From contig JANYJT010000102.1 of assembly GCA_025358395.1 (NCBI GenBank), positions 1 to 29,332 of the forward strand: a DNA stretch of 29,332 nucleotides. Reading direction: 5' to 3'. A program made the position numbers and the translations under genes. The notes under the pieces are model-generated. The model did no database searches and was not told the DNA's origin. It saw nothing but the letters and a program-made list of their open reading frames with translations. The DNA is from Bacteroidia bacterium (lineage in GTDB: Bacteria > Bacteroidota > Bacteroidia > Bacteroidales > Prolixibacteraceae). Below, one piece after another: positions 17,237 to 25,505 of the stretch (the stretch's first letter is position 1; every line of letters begins with the position of its first letter).

Positions 17237-18517
17237 CTACCATGCAAAAATCGGATAATTTTCCATCATCTTGTTTACTTCCGCACGAACTGTTGCAATG
17301 TTCTGTTCGTTGTCGGCATCAAGCAGAACCTGATCGATCATCTCGACAATCAATCCCATTTGGGCTTCTTTTAAACCTCTGGTTGAGATTGCAGGTGTTC
17401 CAACCCGTAGGCCGGATGTCAGAAATGGAGAGCGGCTATCAAATGGAACCATGTTTTTATTGATGGTAATATCTGCCTGAACCAATACATTTTCAGCTTT
17501 TTTGCCGGTTAAATCAGGAAATTTGGTGCGAAGGTCAATCAGCATAGAGTGGTTATCTGTTCCTCCGGAGATCACTTTGTAGCCTTTGTCCATAAATGCC
17601 TGTGCCATTACCTTGGCATTTTTCTGAACCTGTTGCTGGTAGATTTTGTACTCAGGAAGCAAAGCCTCACCAAATGAGACTGCTTTCGCGGCAATGACAT
17701 GCTCGAGCGGACCGCCTTGAATACCCGGGAAGATGGCAGAGTCGAGCAAACTGCTCATCATTTTGATCTCGCCTTTTTTTGTAGCAAGCTCCCACGGATT
17801 CTCGAAATCTTTGCCCAATAAGATAATCCCTCCACGAGGGCCGCGCAATGTTTTATGGGTGGTGGAAGTAACAATGTGTGCGTACTTCAGCGGATTGTCT
17901 AGCAATCCCGCTGCAATCAGTCCGGCAGGATGGGCCATGTCTACCATAAAAATAGCGCCGATCTTATCAGCAAGAATCCGCATCCGTGCGTAATCCCACT
18001 CTCTGGAATAGGCGGAAGCGCCGGCAATAATCAACTTGGGTTTTTCTTTTAGGGCTACCTGCTCCATTTGGTCATAATCTACCAGACCACTTTCTTCTTT
18101 GACACCATAGGCGACAGGATTGTAAAGCAAACCGGAAGAGTTTACCGGAGATCCGTGTGAAAGGTGACCACCGTGAGCAAGATTCAATCCCATGAAAGTA
18201 TCTCCGGGTTGCAACACTGTCATCAGAACTGCCATGTTTGCCTGTGCTCCGGAGTGTGGCTGAACATTGGCATATTCCGCCTGAAAAAGCTCCTTTAGAC
18301 GATCGATGGCCAGTTGCTCAGATTCATCAACGAACTGACATCCGCCATAATAACGGTGACCCGGATATCCTTCGGCATACTTGTTGGTCAGGCAGGAGCC
18401 CATGGCATCCATAACCTGCTGAGAGACAAAATTTTCCGAAGCAATTAGCTCAATTCCGTGTAGCTGACGGGCCTGTTCTCTGGCGATGATTTCAAAAAGG
18501 GCAGTATCTTTTCTCAT
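17237..18517 (-). CDS. glyA: serine hydroxymethyltransferase
   Basis: A PLP enzyme converting serine plus tetrahydrofolate to glycine and methylene-THF, the main one-carbon source. 426 residues, full length. IELIASENF at 22-30, [13 protein letters not shown] around 47-59, [10 protein letters not shown] around 85-94, [10 protein letters not shown] around 191-200 and the PLP lysine Lys222 in [14 protein letters not shown] are all intact. It is apparently monocistronic: convergent with dgkA on one side, and separated from the upstream clc gene by a long repeat hairpin on the other. A TACTTTTG box 27-34 bp before the ATG suggests its own promoter. Confidence 0.98.
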   Translation of the reverse strand: MRKDTALFEIIAREQARQLHGIELIASENFVSQQVMDAMGSCLTNKYAEGYPGHRYYGGCQFVDESEQLAIDRLKELFQAEYANVQPHSGAQANMAVLMTVLQPGDTFMGLNLAHGGHLSHGSPVNSSGLLYNPVAYGVKEESGLVDYDQMEQVALKEKPKLIIAGASAYSREWDYARMRILADKIGAIFMVDMAHPAGLIAAGLLDNPLKYAHIVTSTTHKTLRGPRGGIILLGKDFENPWELATKKGEIKMMSSLLDSAIFPGIQGGPLEHVIAAKAVSFGEALLPEYKIYQQQVQKNAKVMAQAFMDKGYKVISGGTDNHSMLIDLRTKFPDLTGKKAENVLVQADITINKNMVPFDSRSPFLTSGLRVGTPAISTRGLKEAQMGLIVEMIDQVLLDADNEQNIATVRAEVNKMMENYPIFAW

Positions 18518-18543
18518 TGAGGGAATTTTTATGGTTTAAGTTA

Positions 18544-18551
18544 CAAAAGTA
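18544..18551 (-). promoter_or_regulatory. candidate -7 element of glyA
   Basis: On the minus strand TACTTTTG matches the Bacteroidota TAnnTTTG element and lies 26 bp before the ATG. A -33 TTG at the usual distance is not evident. The repeat hairpin begins only 10 bp upstream of the box, so the -33 region falls inside it. Confidence 0.5.
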
Positions 18552-18560
18552 CAACTTTCA

Positions 18561-18764
18561 AAAGAAAATGTGTTAATATGCTAATGTGCTAATTAATTGA
18601 TCAGTTTATTATCGATAAGTAAATTAGTGATTAATTGAAGTAAATTAGCACATTAGCACATTAGCATATTAGCATATTAGCACATTAGCATATTAGCACA
18701 TTAGCATATTAGCACATTAGCATATTAGCATATTAGCATATTAGCACATTAGCACATTTTCTTT
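18561..18764. repeat. 14-unit 8-bp tandem repeat with inverted copies
   Basis: Fourteen exact copies of ATTAGCAY run from 18644 to 18755 without a gap. The last base varies in the order C C T T C T C T C T T T C C. Three inverted units lie at 18570-18593 (one with G to A). The outermost 12 bp, AAAGAAAATGTG at 18561-18572, are perfectly complementary to 18753-18764, which includes the first two bases of the clc stop codon. Between them is an AT-rich loop with the direct repeat AAGTAAATTAG (18617-18627 and 18638-18648). Read on the minus strand it is a hairpin with a U-rich tail, likely the terminator of the kdp-clc operon. Confidence 0.85.
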
Positions 18765-20538
18765 ATTCTTCCGAGAAATTGACCAGCATATCCCGGTAGG
18801 CATTAAAGATTCTCGATTTGGAAATAAATCCGACATATTTGCCATTGTGCACCACGGGGAGGTTCCAGGCGCCACTGTCGTTGAATTTTTTCATGACCAT
18901 CTCCATTTTTTCATCATGGGAGATGATTTCGGGGGATAAGTCCATCAGTTCTGATACTTTTTTTGTTGCGTAAAGCTCTTTCTCAAACATAATTTCCCTG
19001 ACATTGTCCAGCAGTACGATCCCTTTGAAATTGTTTAGATTGTCTACTACCGGAAAGATGTTTCTTTTGGATTTGGCAATTATGCGGACAAGCTCACCCA
19101 AAGTAGTTTCGGGTTTGACGGTCAGAAGATCTTTCTCAACAACATTGTGCAGCCGGAGCAGGGTGAGGATTGCTTTGTCCTTGTTATGGGTAATCAAATC
19201 GCCGTTTAGTGCCAGTCGTTTGTGGTAGATCGAATGCGGCTCGATGGGCATTGCTGTGAGGTAGGCCACGGCTGAAGTTATCATCAAAGGCACCAGTAAT
19301 CCGAAACCGCCGGTAATCTCGGCAATCAGAAAAATGGCCGTCATTGGTGCATGCATGACGGCAGCCATCATGCCGGCCATCCCGGCCAAAGCGAAATTTT
19401 TTGCAGGCACCATCTCTCCCATATAGTTAAGAATCAGTGAAATCAAAAAACCCGCCAGGCTGCCCAGGAATAGGGTAGGGGCAAAGATACCGCCACTTCC
19501 ACCGGCTCCGTTGGTGGTAGCGGTGGCAGCTATTTTTACGAACATGATCATGACAACTATCCCGATCAATGCCAGTTTATCATCCCTATAATTGAAAAAC
19601 ATCGAGTTGTTGACAATATGGTGACCGAGATCATTCACAATCTGGTTGATTGTGTAATAACCTTCTCCCCAGAGTGAAGGAAAGAGGAAAATCATGCCTC
19701 CCAGTGACAATCCGCCAACAGCTATCCGCAAAAGCGGACTTTTTATTTTTTTAAAGCTACTTTCAATTAGCAGGTTACCCCTCGAAAAGAGGACAGAGAA
19801 TAGTCCGCAGAAGATTCCAAGTAATATATACCAGTGAATGTTGGTGACTTTAAAGGCCTGAGTTATCTGGAAATTCATTTCATACCCCGATCCCATCAGG
19901 AAATAGGCCAGAGATGCCGCTGTGGCCGAAGAGATCATCAGGGGCAGGAGGGAAGCCATGGTCAGATCCAACATCAGCACTTCGATGGCAAAAAGCATAC
20001 CGGCCAGTGGCGCCTTAAAAATGCCTGAAATTGCTCCGGCAGCTCCACATCCGATTAGAACCGTCATGGTGCGGTAGTTCAGGTTAAAGCTCCGGGCAAT
20101 GGTTGATCCTATGGATGATCCAGTCAGCACGACCGGTGCCTCTGCCCCGACAGAACCGCCAAAACCGATGGTGATCGTGCTGGAGATGATGGAAGTAAAC
20201 ATGTTATGAGCCCGGAGGTATCCTTTTTTCCTTGAAATGGATTCCAGGACCTTGGTAACGCCATGGCTGATATCGTCCTTCACGACAAATTTCACAAAGA
20301 TATAGGTGAGCAGGATTCCAATTGCAGGATAAAGAAAGTAGTGGTAGCTTTTCTGGAGGGTATTCAAATCATCCGTGAGAAATCTGCTGGAGATATGAAT
20401 AATATTTTTGAGCAAAATGGCAGCAAATCCACTCAGCAATCCAACCACAAAGCTCAATGCAATCAGTTTTTCCTTTTCGGAGAGATTCGAAAATCTGACG
20501 GATCTTACTTTACGGATTACTTTATTGAAGATCAGCAT
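18763..20538 (-). CDS. ClC chloride channel/transporter with CBS pair
   Basis: A 591-residue inner-membrane anion channel or H+/Cl- exchanger with about ten hydrophobic segments. Selectivity motifs are GSVGAEAP (gating glutamate at about 133), GIFKAPLAG and GSGGIFAPTLF (349-354). Two CBS domains (about 457-582) form a cytoplasmic regulatory module. In the motif that reads FIIEE in E. coli ClC, this protein has FAIEV: the first Glu is kept and the proton-pathway Glu203 is Val, as in chloride channels. I chose ATG at 20538. An upstream TTG at 20622 would add 28 atypical residues and overlap kdpE. It lies 73 bp after kdpE on the same strand and is probably read from the kdp transcript. Confidence 0.92.
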   Translation of the reverse strand: MLIFNKVIRKVRSVRFSNLSEKEKLIALSFVVGLLSGFAAILLKNIIHISSRFLTDDLNTLQKSYHYFLYPAIGILLTYIFVKFVVKDDISHGVTKVLESISRKKGYLRAHNMFTSIISSTITIGFGGSVGAEAPVVLTGSSIGSTIARSFNLNYRTMTVLIGCGAAGAISGIFKAPLAGMLFAIEVLMLDLTMASLLPLMISSATAASLAYFLMGSGYEMNFQITQAFKVTNIHWYILLGIFCGLFSVLFSRGNLLIESSFKKIKSPLLRIAVGGLSLGGMIFLFPSLWGEGYYTINQIVNDLGHHIVNNSMFFNYRDDKLALIGIVVMIMFVKIAATATTNGAGGSGGIFAPTLFLGSLAGFLISLILNYMGEMVPAKNFALAGMAGMMAAVMHAPMTAIFLIAEITGGFGLLVPLMITSAVAYLTAMPIEPHSIYHKRLALNGDLITHNKDKAILTLLRLHNVVEKDLLTVKPETTLGELVRIIAKSKRNIFPVVDNLNNFKGIVLLDNVREIMFEKELYATKKVSELMDLSPEIISHDEKMEMVMKKFNDSGAWNLPVVHNGKYVGFISKSRIFNAYRDMLVNFSEE

Positions 20539-20611
20539 GTTTAAATTGCGGTAAGAGGTTGATGTGAAACAATCAAACTTACACTTTTTTATTAAAAGAG
20601 GAAATATCGTC

Positions 20612-21295
20612 TTAGCCTCCAAATCTGTATCCGATACCTGATTCCGTCGTTAGTAACTTTGGTTTTGTTGGCTGATCCTCAATTTTCTTCCTTAATTGAG
20701 CCATAAAAACCCTCAGATATTGGGTTTGTTCAAGGTAACCCATTCCCCAAATCTCTTTTAAAATGAACTGGTGTGTCAATACCCTGCCTTCATTTTTGGC
20801 CAATAAAGCTAAGAGTGAAAATTCAGTAGAAGTTAGCTTTATTATTTCGTCGTTCTTTCTGACCATGTGATTTGCAAGGTCAATCATCAAAGATCCAAAA
20901 GTCAGAATGGGAGCATCTGATGGCCCCTGGCTCTGCCGGATTGCAAGACGTATTCTGGCCAATAATTCACCTGTTCTGAAAGGTTTAGTCAGATAATCAT
21001 TGGCTCCATTGTCGAGCGCTTTAACAATATCGTCCTCTGAATTTCGCACAGAAAGGATGATGATTGGTTTTAGGTACCACTCACGAAGCTTTTTGAGGAT
21101 GTCATTTCCATCCGCATCCGGTAATCCGAGATCCAGTATAATTAAGACAGGATGTACCGTTGCAGCATGTATTAATCCTTCTTTGCCGGTCGAAGCCTCC
21201 GAAATCTTATATCCATTTGCTGAAAGTGTAATTTCCAATAACCTTCGAATTTGGACTTCGTCATCAATAATCAATATGGTTTCTGCGCTGTTCAT
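20612..21295 (-). CDS. kdpE: KdpE response regulator
   Basis: A 227-residue OmpR-family regulator that activates kdp transcription when phosphorylated by KdpD. Receiver domain: IIDDE at 9-13, phospho-acceptor Asp55 in IILDLGLPDADG, and Lys of LTKPF. The C-terminal winged helix (about 128-227) contains LTSTEFSLLALLAKNEGRV, the recognition-helix region TQYLRVFMAQLRKKIED and TESGIGYRF. The gene starts 14 bp after the kdpD stop. The identification combines family motifs with position next to kdpD; the sequence alone would give only OmpR family. Confidence 0.95.
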   Translation of the reverse strand: MNSAETILIIDDEVQIRRLLEITLSANGYKISEASTGKEGLIHAATVHPVLIILDLGLPDADGNDILKKLREWYLKPIIILSVRNSEDDIVKALDNGANDYLTKPFRTGELLARIRLAIRQSQGPSDAPILTFGSLMIDLANHMVRKNDEIIKLTSTEFSLLALLAKNEGRVLTHQFILKEIWGMGYLEQTQYLRVFMAQLRKKIEDQPTKPKLLTTESGIGYRFGG

Positions 21296-21309
21296 CCTTC
21301 TTCATTTTT

Positions 21310-23976
21310 TTACTGGTTCAAATCTTCTGTTTTAGCCGGAATTTTAATGATAAATTTTGCGCCGCCATTTTCCCGATTTTCTGCTACGATGGTTCCGGCT
21401 TGTGCCGCAACAAATCCTTTTACGATGGAAAGCCCCAATCCGGTTCCACCGGTCTTGGCATCTTTGCCGCGATAAAATTTATCGAAAACAAAATTCAATT
21501 CAGTTTGCTCGAAACCCGGACCTCTGTCCATCACCTCCAGATTGAGCAATCCATTGTCATAAAAGATCTTTAACCGGATTCGTGTTCCCATTGCAGCATT
21601 TTGTGTCGCATTCAGGGTCAGATTATGCAATACTTGTTCTATCAGGCCAAAATCAACTTTTACAAGGGGCATATCCGAAGGAATTACCGTGGTAAGTTTA
21701 AAATGCCTCAATTCATTTTGCAAAGTTTCGGCTACATTATTGGCTATGTCATGAACATCGCACCAATCAGGACGAGGAGTGATGTGACCAGATTCCAGTC
21801 TGGACATATTCAATAAATTCTCAATCAAACGATTCAATCTGACAGAGGCGATGCTAATTTCGGTATAGAGTTTTTGCCTTGTCTCCTCAGGATAGGTTTG
21901 AGAAATCAAGGTATCTGAGGCCCCCAGAATCGTGGCAACCGGAATTCTTAGTTCATGTGAAATTGAATTAAATAGTGTCTTGTATAATTTTTCGGACTCA
22001 CTTAGGATGTAAGTGTTCCTGGCAGCATTTCTTAAAAATTCACGTTCGTATTTTCCTGAGATCTGCGAAAGAAAAGCTTCCCAAAATTGCTCCTCACCCT
22101 GCGTAAAAATTGCATGTAGTTCTACTGCAATTACCCCCATATTCCCTTTGTTACCTGACAAAGGATAAAAAGTCAAATTTCCCGATGGGAGGGTGTCTGT
22201 AAATTTTCCGGCTGCAACCGAATTCTTAAAGACCCAATTGGCTACACTAAAATCGCTTTCTGTCAAAGAGATCTTTGATTCTTCCTGAGTCACAATATCT
22301 AAAATGCCATGTTCTGTTTTTGAAACAATGACAGCATCGAGGCCAAAGTATTTCTGAACATAGTTAACAGCGATTTTAGAAACTTCATCGATCCCTGAGG
22401 CTGTATTTAATTCTTTTGTAAGTTGATACAATGCCTGAGTTCTTTCTTCCCTAATTCTTATTTTTTGTTCCTGCCGGCGTACCCTGGAAGTGAGAACCCC
22501 ATTCAGCAAAGCAATAATGAAAAACATGATCAACATCAATATGTCCTCAGGTTTATCGATGTGCAAGGTAAATTGAGGCGGAATAAAAAGGTAATCCCAA
22601 ATCAGGGCACTCAGGGCTGCTGCCAGAAGAATCGGTCCCGAACCAAAAAAAATGGCAAGAATTGATACAAGAATCAACAATCCAAACGAGACTATTTGGT
22701 ACTCAATGAAATCCTTAACAAGGTAACAAGCTAAGCTGGTAACAATGACCAAAAATGTTACAGCAAAATATTCCCTCAGTTTCGATGTGAAGGCAGGAAC
22801 AAAGATTTTTTCCCGGTAGCGGCCTGTCGCCTGACTGTCGGAGCCCAGAATATAGACATCGATGTTTCCGCTGTATCGGATTAGTCTGTTGACAAAATTC
22901 CCCAGCCGTAACATGGCAAAAAGGTTTCGTACCCTCGGTTTCCCGACGATAATATGGGTAGCATTTTCCTTTTGCGCAAATTCTACTATTGCCTTTACTA
23001 CATCATAATTTGTTACAATCCGCACTTTAATGCCCAATTGTTTAGCCAGATTGATGTTTTTGCTGAGTTGATCCCGCTCTTTCGCATTCAGCTGGTAAGT
23101 TGTTTCAACATAAATGGCCTGAATATTGGCTCCCATCGAATAGGAAAGATTTTTTGCCCATCGCAGCAACCTGGTAGACTGGACCTTGTAATCAATTGCT
23201 ACCAGCAGGTGCGATCCTGATTTCCACGGACCCCTGATGTGCTTTTGCTGCATGTAATCGTGGAGTTGTCTATCAACCCTGTCGGCTACAATGCGCAAGG
23301 CCATCTCGCGCAGTGCAGTAATATTGCCCTTGCGGAAAAAATTTTCGATTGCTTCGCGTGAACGTTCAGGGGAATATACCTTACCCTCAGATAATCTTTG
23401 GAGTAACTCGTCCGGACTCAAATCCACCAATTCTACTTCATCTGCATTTTCAAAGATTTCATCAGGGATAGTCTCCCTAACGGTGATACCGGTAATTTGG
23501 GCAACGGTTTCAGTCCGACTTTCCAGATGCTGAACATTGACTGTGGTATAAACATTGATCCCATTTTCAAGAATTTCAAGAACATCCTGAAATCGCTTGG
23601 TATGTCTGCTTCCCGGTGCGTTCGTATGAGCCAGTTCATCTACCAAAATGACGTGAGGTTTGCGGGATATAATGGCGTCCAGATCCATCTCTTCCACCGC
23701 AGTTGATTTGTATTTCAGTTTTTTTCTTGGTATCAGCTCAAATCCAACCAACAAGGCAGCTGTCTCCTGTCTCTTGTGGGTTTCTATGTAACCAATGAGG
23801 ATATCGTTTCCCTTGAGTTTTTCAGCTTTGGCTGCCTGAAGCATGGTATATGTTTTACCCACGCCGGCACACATGCCGAAGAAAATCTTCAGTTTTCCCC
23901 GTTTACCTTTCTCCTCATCCTGCATGATTGAGGCTAAAAGTTCATCAGGATCCGGACGTTCGTCAGCTGAGTCCAT
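21310..23976 (-). CDS. kdpD: KdpD sensor histidine kinase
   Basis: An 888-residue sensor of K+ limitation and turgor that phosphorylates KdpE. Domains in order: the KdpD N-terminal domain with Walker A GMCAGVGKT (34-42) and VDELAHTNAPGSRH (about 112-125); a universal-stress-like domain (about 255-380); four membrane helices (DUF4118, about 400-500, FAVTFLVIVTSLACYLV and following); a GAF-like region (about 520-640); and a HisKA domain with SISHELRIP (His674). The HATPase has a somewhat divergent N-box (HNLTLNATQNA) and a clear GGTGLGLSIV. The start is ATG at 23976; the in-frame TTG at 24006 is less likely. It lies 42 bp downstream of the HAMP protein gene. Confidence 0.97.
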   Translation of the reverse strand: MDSADERPDPDELLASIMQDEEKGKRGKLKIFFGMCAGVGKTYTMLQAAKAEKLKGNDILIGYIETHKRQETAALLVGFELIPRKKLKYKSTAVEEMDLDAIISRKPHVILVDELAHTNAPGSRHTKRFQDVLEILENGINVYTTVNVQHLESRTETVAQITGITVRETIPDEIFENADEVELVDLSPDELLQRLSEGKVYSPERSREAIENFFRKGNITALREMALRIVADRVDRQLHDYMQQKHIRGPWKSGSHLLVAIDYKVQSTRLLRWAKNLSYSMGANIQAIYVETTYQLNAKERDQLSKNINLAKQLGIKVRIVTNYDVVKAIVEFAQKENATHIIVGKPRVRNLFAMLRLGNFVNRLIRYSGNIDVYILGSDSQATGRYREKIFVPAFTSKLREYFAVTFLVIVTSLACYLVKDFIEYQIVSFGLLILVSILAIFFGSGPILLAAALSALIWDYLFIPPQFTLHIDKPEDILMLIMFFIIALLNGVLTSRVRRQEQKIRIREERTQALYQLTKELNTASGIDEVSKIAVNYVQKYFGLDAVIVSKTEHGILDIVTQEESKISLTESDFSVANWVFKNSVAAGKFTDTLPSGNLTFYPLSGNKGNMGVIAVELHAIFTQGEEQFWEAFLSQISGKYEREFLRNAARNTYILSESEKLYKTLFNSISHELRIPVATILGASDTLISQTYPEETRQKLYTEISIASVRLNRLIENLLNMSRLESGHITPRPDWCDVHDIANNVAETLQNELRHFKLTTVIPSDMPLVKVDFGLIEQVLHNLTLNATQNAAMGTRIRLKIFYDNGLLNLEVMDRGPGFEQTELNFVFDKFYRGKDAKTGGTGLGLSIVKGFVAAQAGTIVAENRENGGAKFIIKIPAKTEDLNQ

Positions 23977-24018
23977 CTTTATTTTCTTTAATCTCCGATT
24001 TATCAAATATTTATATTT

Positions 24019-24909
24019 CTACGCTTTTTCTTCCAGTTTGCCGATCAAGGCTTGTGCTTCAGTTTCGATATTTTTTATACGGGTTAAAGCATTTTTTAAT
24101 TCCAGGATCTCACTTTTTATTATTGCCTTTTCCGATCCGAATGGAATAGTTTCAGTCGGATTATTTTCGGTTTCAATTATTTTTTCAGCCATCTTGTTAA
24201 TAACCAATGAGATTTCGTAAAACTTATCTGTTCCGTCAAAATCAAGACGATGACGATAATTACCGGACCCTATTTTTTTTATTCCATTGTATAATTGGGT
24301 AAATCGTTCACCCGAATAAGCGGAGAAACTGTATGAATAGAAGAGTGCTATGATAAAGCATAATGTTGCAATAATTGACATCTGTGTCATTGCATCCTGC
24401 GAAGATATCTTTGTATGATCTGTTTTTACTTCAATAGCTTTGCCATTCATTAGTGACAAGTTCATCAACTGTTGGTACAATGTATCGAATTTTTTCTGCA
24501 GGAAAAGTATTTGTTTCTCCATGTGAGGCTTTTCCATCAAATTCAAAACCGAATCACGGTATACTTTTAAATCACCTTCTATTCCTTTGACCAATTTATC
24601 TTCGCCGGGTTCTGTAATGTTATTTTTCTCGGCTTGAAAAGAGCTGTTGACAGCGTTAAGTTCATTTCTGAGAATTAGTGAGTTCGGGTTCATGTTCATG
24701 ATAAAACTCGTTGTGATCTCCTGATTTATTTTCGTTAACCCCTCTGCCATATCCCGGGCATAAACAACGGATAAATAGTTCTCCTTCAAAATGGTATCAG
24801 TTTCTTTTGATACTTTATTCATGTAATAGGCAGAGTAGATAGATAACGCAAGAATGATCAATAAAAAAACCATCCCGGAGGAAAATTTTGAACGAATAGA
24901 GAATTTCAT
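24019..24909 (-). CDS. kinase-less membrane sensor with HAMP domain, in kdp operon
   Basis: A 296-residue two-pass membrane protein. Helix 1 is at about 12-30 (MVFLLIILALSIYSAYYM). A helical periplasmic domain of about 140 residues, like the four-helix-bundle chemoreceptor input, leads to helix 2 at about 175-197. A HAMP-like linker follows (about 198-250, FTQLYNGIKKIGSGNYRHRL to INKMAEKI), and the end is a coiled coil (about 262-296) with no kinase, cyclase or methyl-accepting domain. It starts 12 bp after kdpC and precedes kdpD, so it is co-expressed with both. I infer a signal-input or adaptor role for KdpD, or a remnant of a longer histidine kinase. The frame is intact, with no sign of decay. 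Confidence 0.7.
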   Translation of the reverse strand: MKFSIRSKFSSGMVFLLIILALSIYSAYYMNKVSKETDTILKENYLSVVYARDMAEGLTKINQEITTSFIMNMNPNSLILRNELNAVNSSFQAEKNNITEPGEDKLVKGIEGDLKVYRDSVLNLMEKPHMEKQILFLQKKFDTLYQQLMNLSLMNGKAIEVKTDHTKISSQDAMTQMSIIATLCFIIALFYSYSFSAYSGERFTQLYNGIKKIGSGNYRHRLDFDGTDKFYEISLVINKMAEKIIETENNPTETIPFGSEKAIIKSEILELKNALTRIKNIETEAQALIGKLEEKA

Positions 24910-24921
24910 TGTTTACAAATT

Positions 24922-25494
24922 TTATTTTATTTCATCCAACTTCAGATTTAACAACAAAACATTAATTCTTTGCTCACCCAGTACTAAGAATTGCGGAGAT
25001 TGGGATAACCCGGCAATAGATCGAAGAAGCAGTTGCTTTTTGCTGTCATTAAATTGCCGGCTTTTGGCAATGCGCTCAACCTGCAATAATGCTGCTTTGA
25101 CCGAAATATGAGGGTCTAGCCCGCTCGCAGATGCGAAAAGCATTTCAGACGGTATGGTTGCAGATCCGTCTAATTGGTTGAAGACTATAAACTGATTTTT
25201 TAGTGAGTCCACAGAATGTTTCAATTTAGCATTGGTCAAACCAAAGTTAGAACCTCCAGATGGTAGTGGATTATATGATATGGCCGATGGTCTGGAAGCG
25301 AAGTAAATATTGCTGTCAAAACGCTGACCAATTAATTCACTGCCGATTATTCTGTTATTTTTTAAAATTAAACTTCCGTTTGCCTTGTCGGGCATCGAAA
25401 GCTGTGCAATTCCTGTTACAAGAAGCGGATAGATTACACCGGTTAAAATCGTAAAGAACAGGAAGATTTTTAAAGATATAAATAAAGTTTTCAT
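24922..25494 (-). CDS. kdpC: KdpC subunit of the K+ transporting ATPase
   Basis: A 190-residue single-pass inner-membrane subunit that stabilises the complex and may raise ATP affinity of KdpB. N-terminal helix at about 7-28 (SLKIFLFFTILTGVIYPLLV). Family motifs are GSELIGQ, YFASRPSAISYNPLPSGGSN, FASASGLDPHIS and the VERIAKSR stretch. The length is normal. The ATG is 11 bp after the kdpB stop. The call is secure from motifs and order. Confidence 0.97.
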   Translation of the reverse strand: MKTLFISLKIFLFFTILTGVIYPLLVTGIAQLSMPDKANGSLILKNNRIIGSELIGQRFDSNIYFASRPSAISYNPLPSGGSNFGLTNAKLKHSVDSLKNQFIVFNQLDGSATIPSEMLFASASGLDPHISVKAALLQVERIAKSRQFNDSKKQLLLRSIAGLSQSPQFLVLGEQRINVLLLNLKLDEIK

Positions 25495-25505
25495 TCTTTA
25501 TTTTA

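Noticed and set aside
18644..18755. CRISPR-like array
   Set aside because: The units are 8 bp and directly abutting, with no spacers and no cas genes nearby. It is a simple tandem repeat.
20539..20622. N-terminal extension of the ClC protein from a TTG
   Set aside because: It overlaps the end of kdpE, uses a weak start, and adds 28 residues without hydrophobic or family character.
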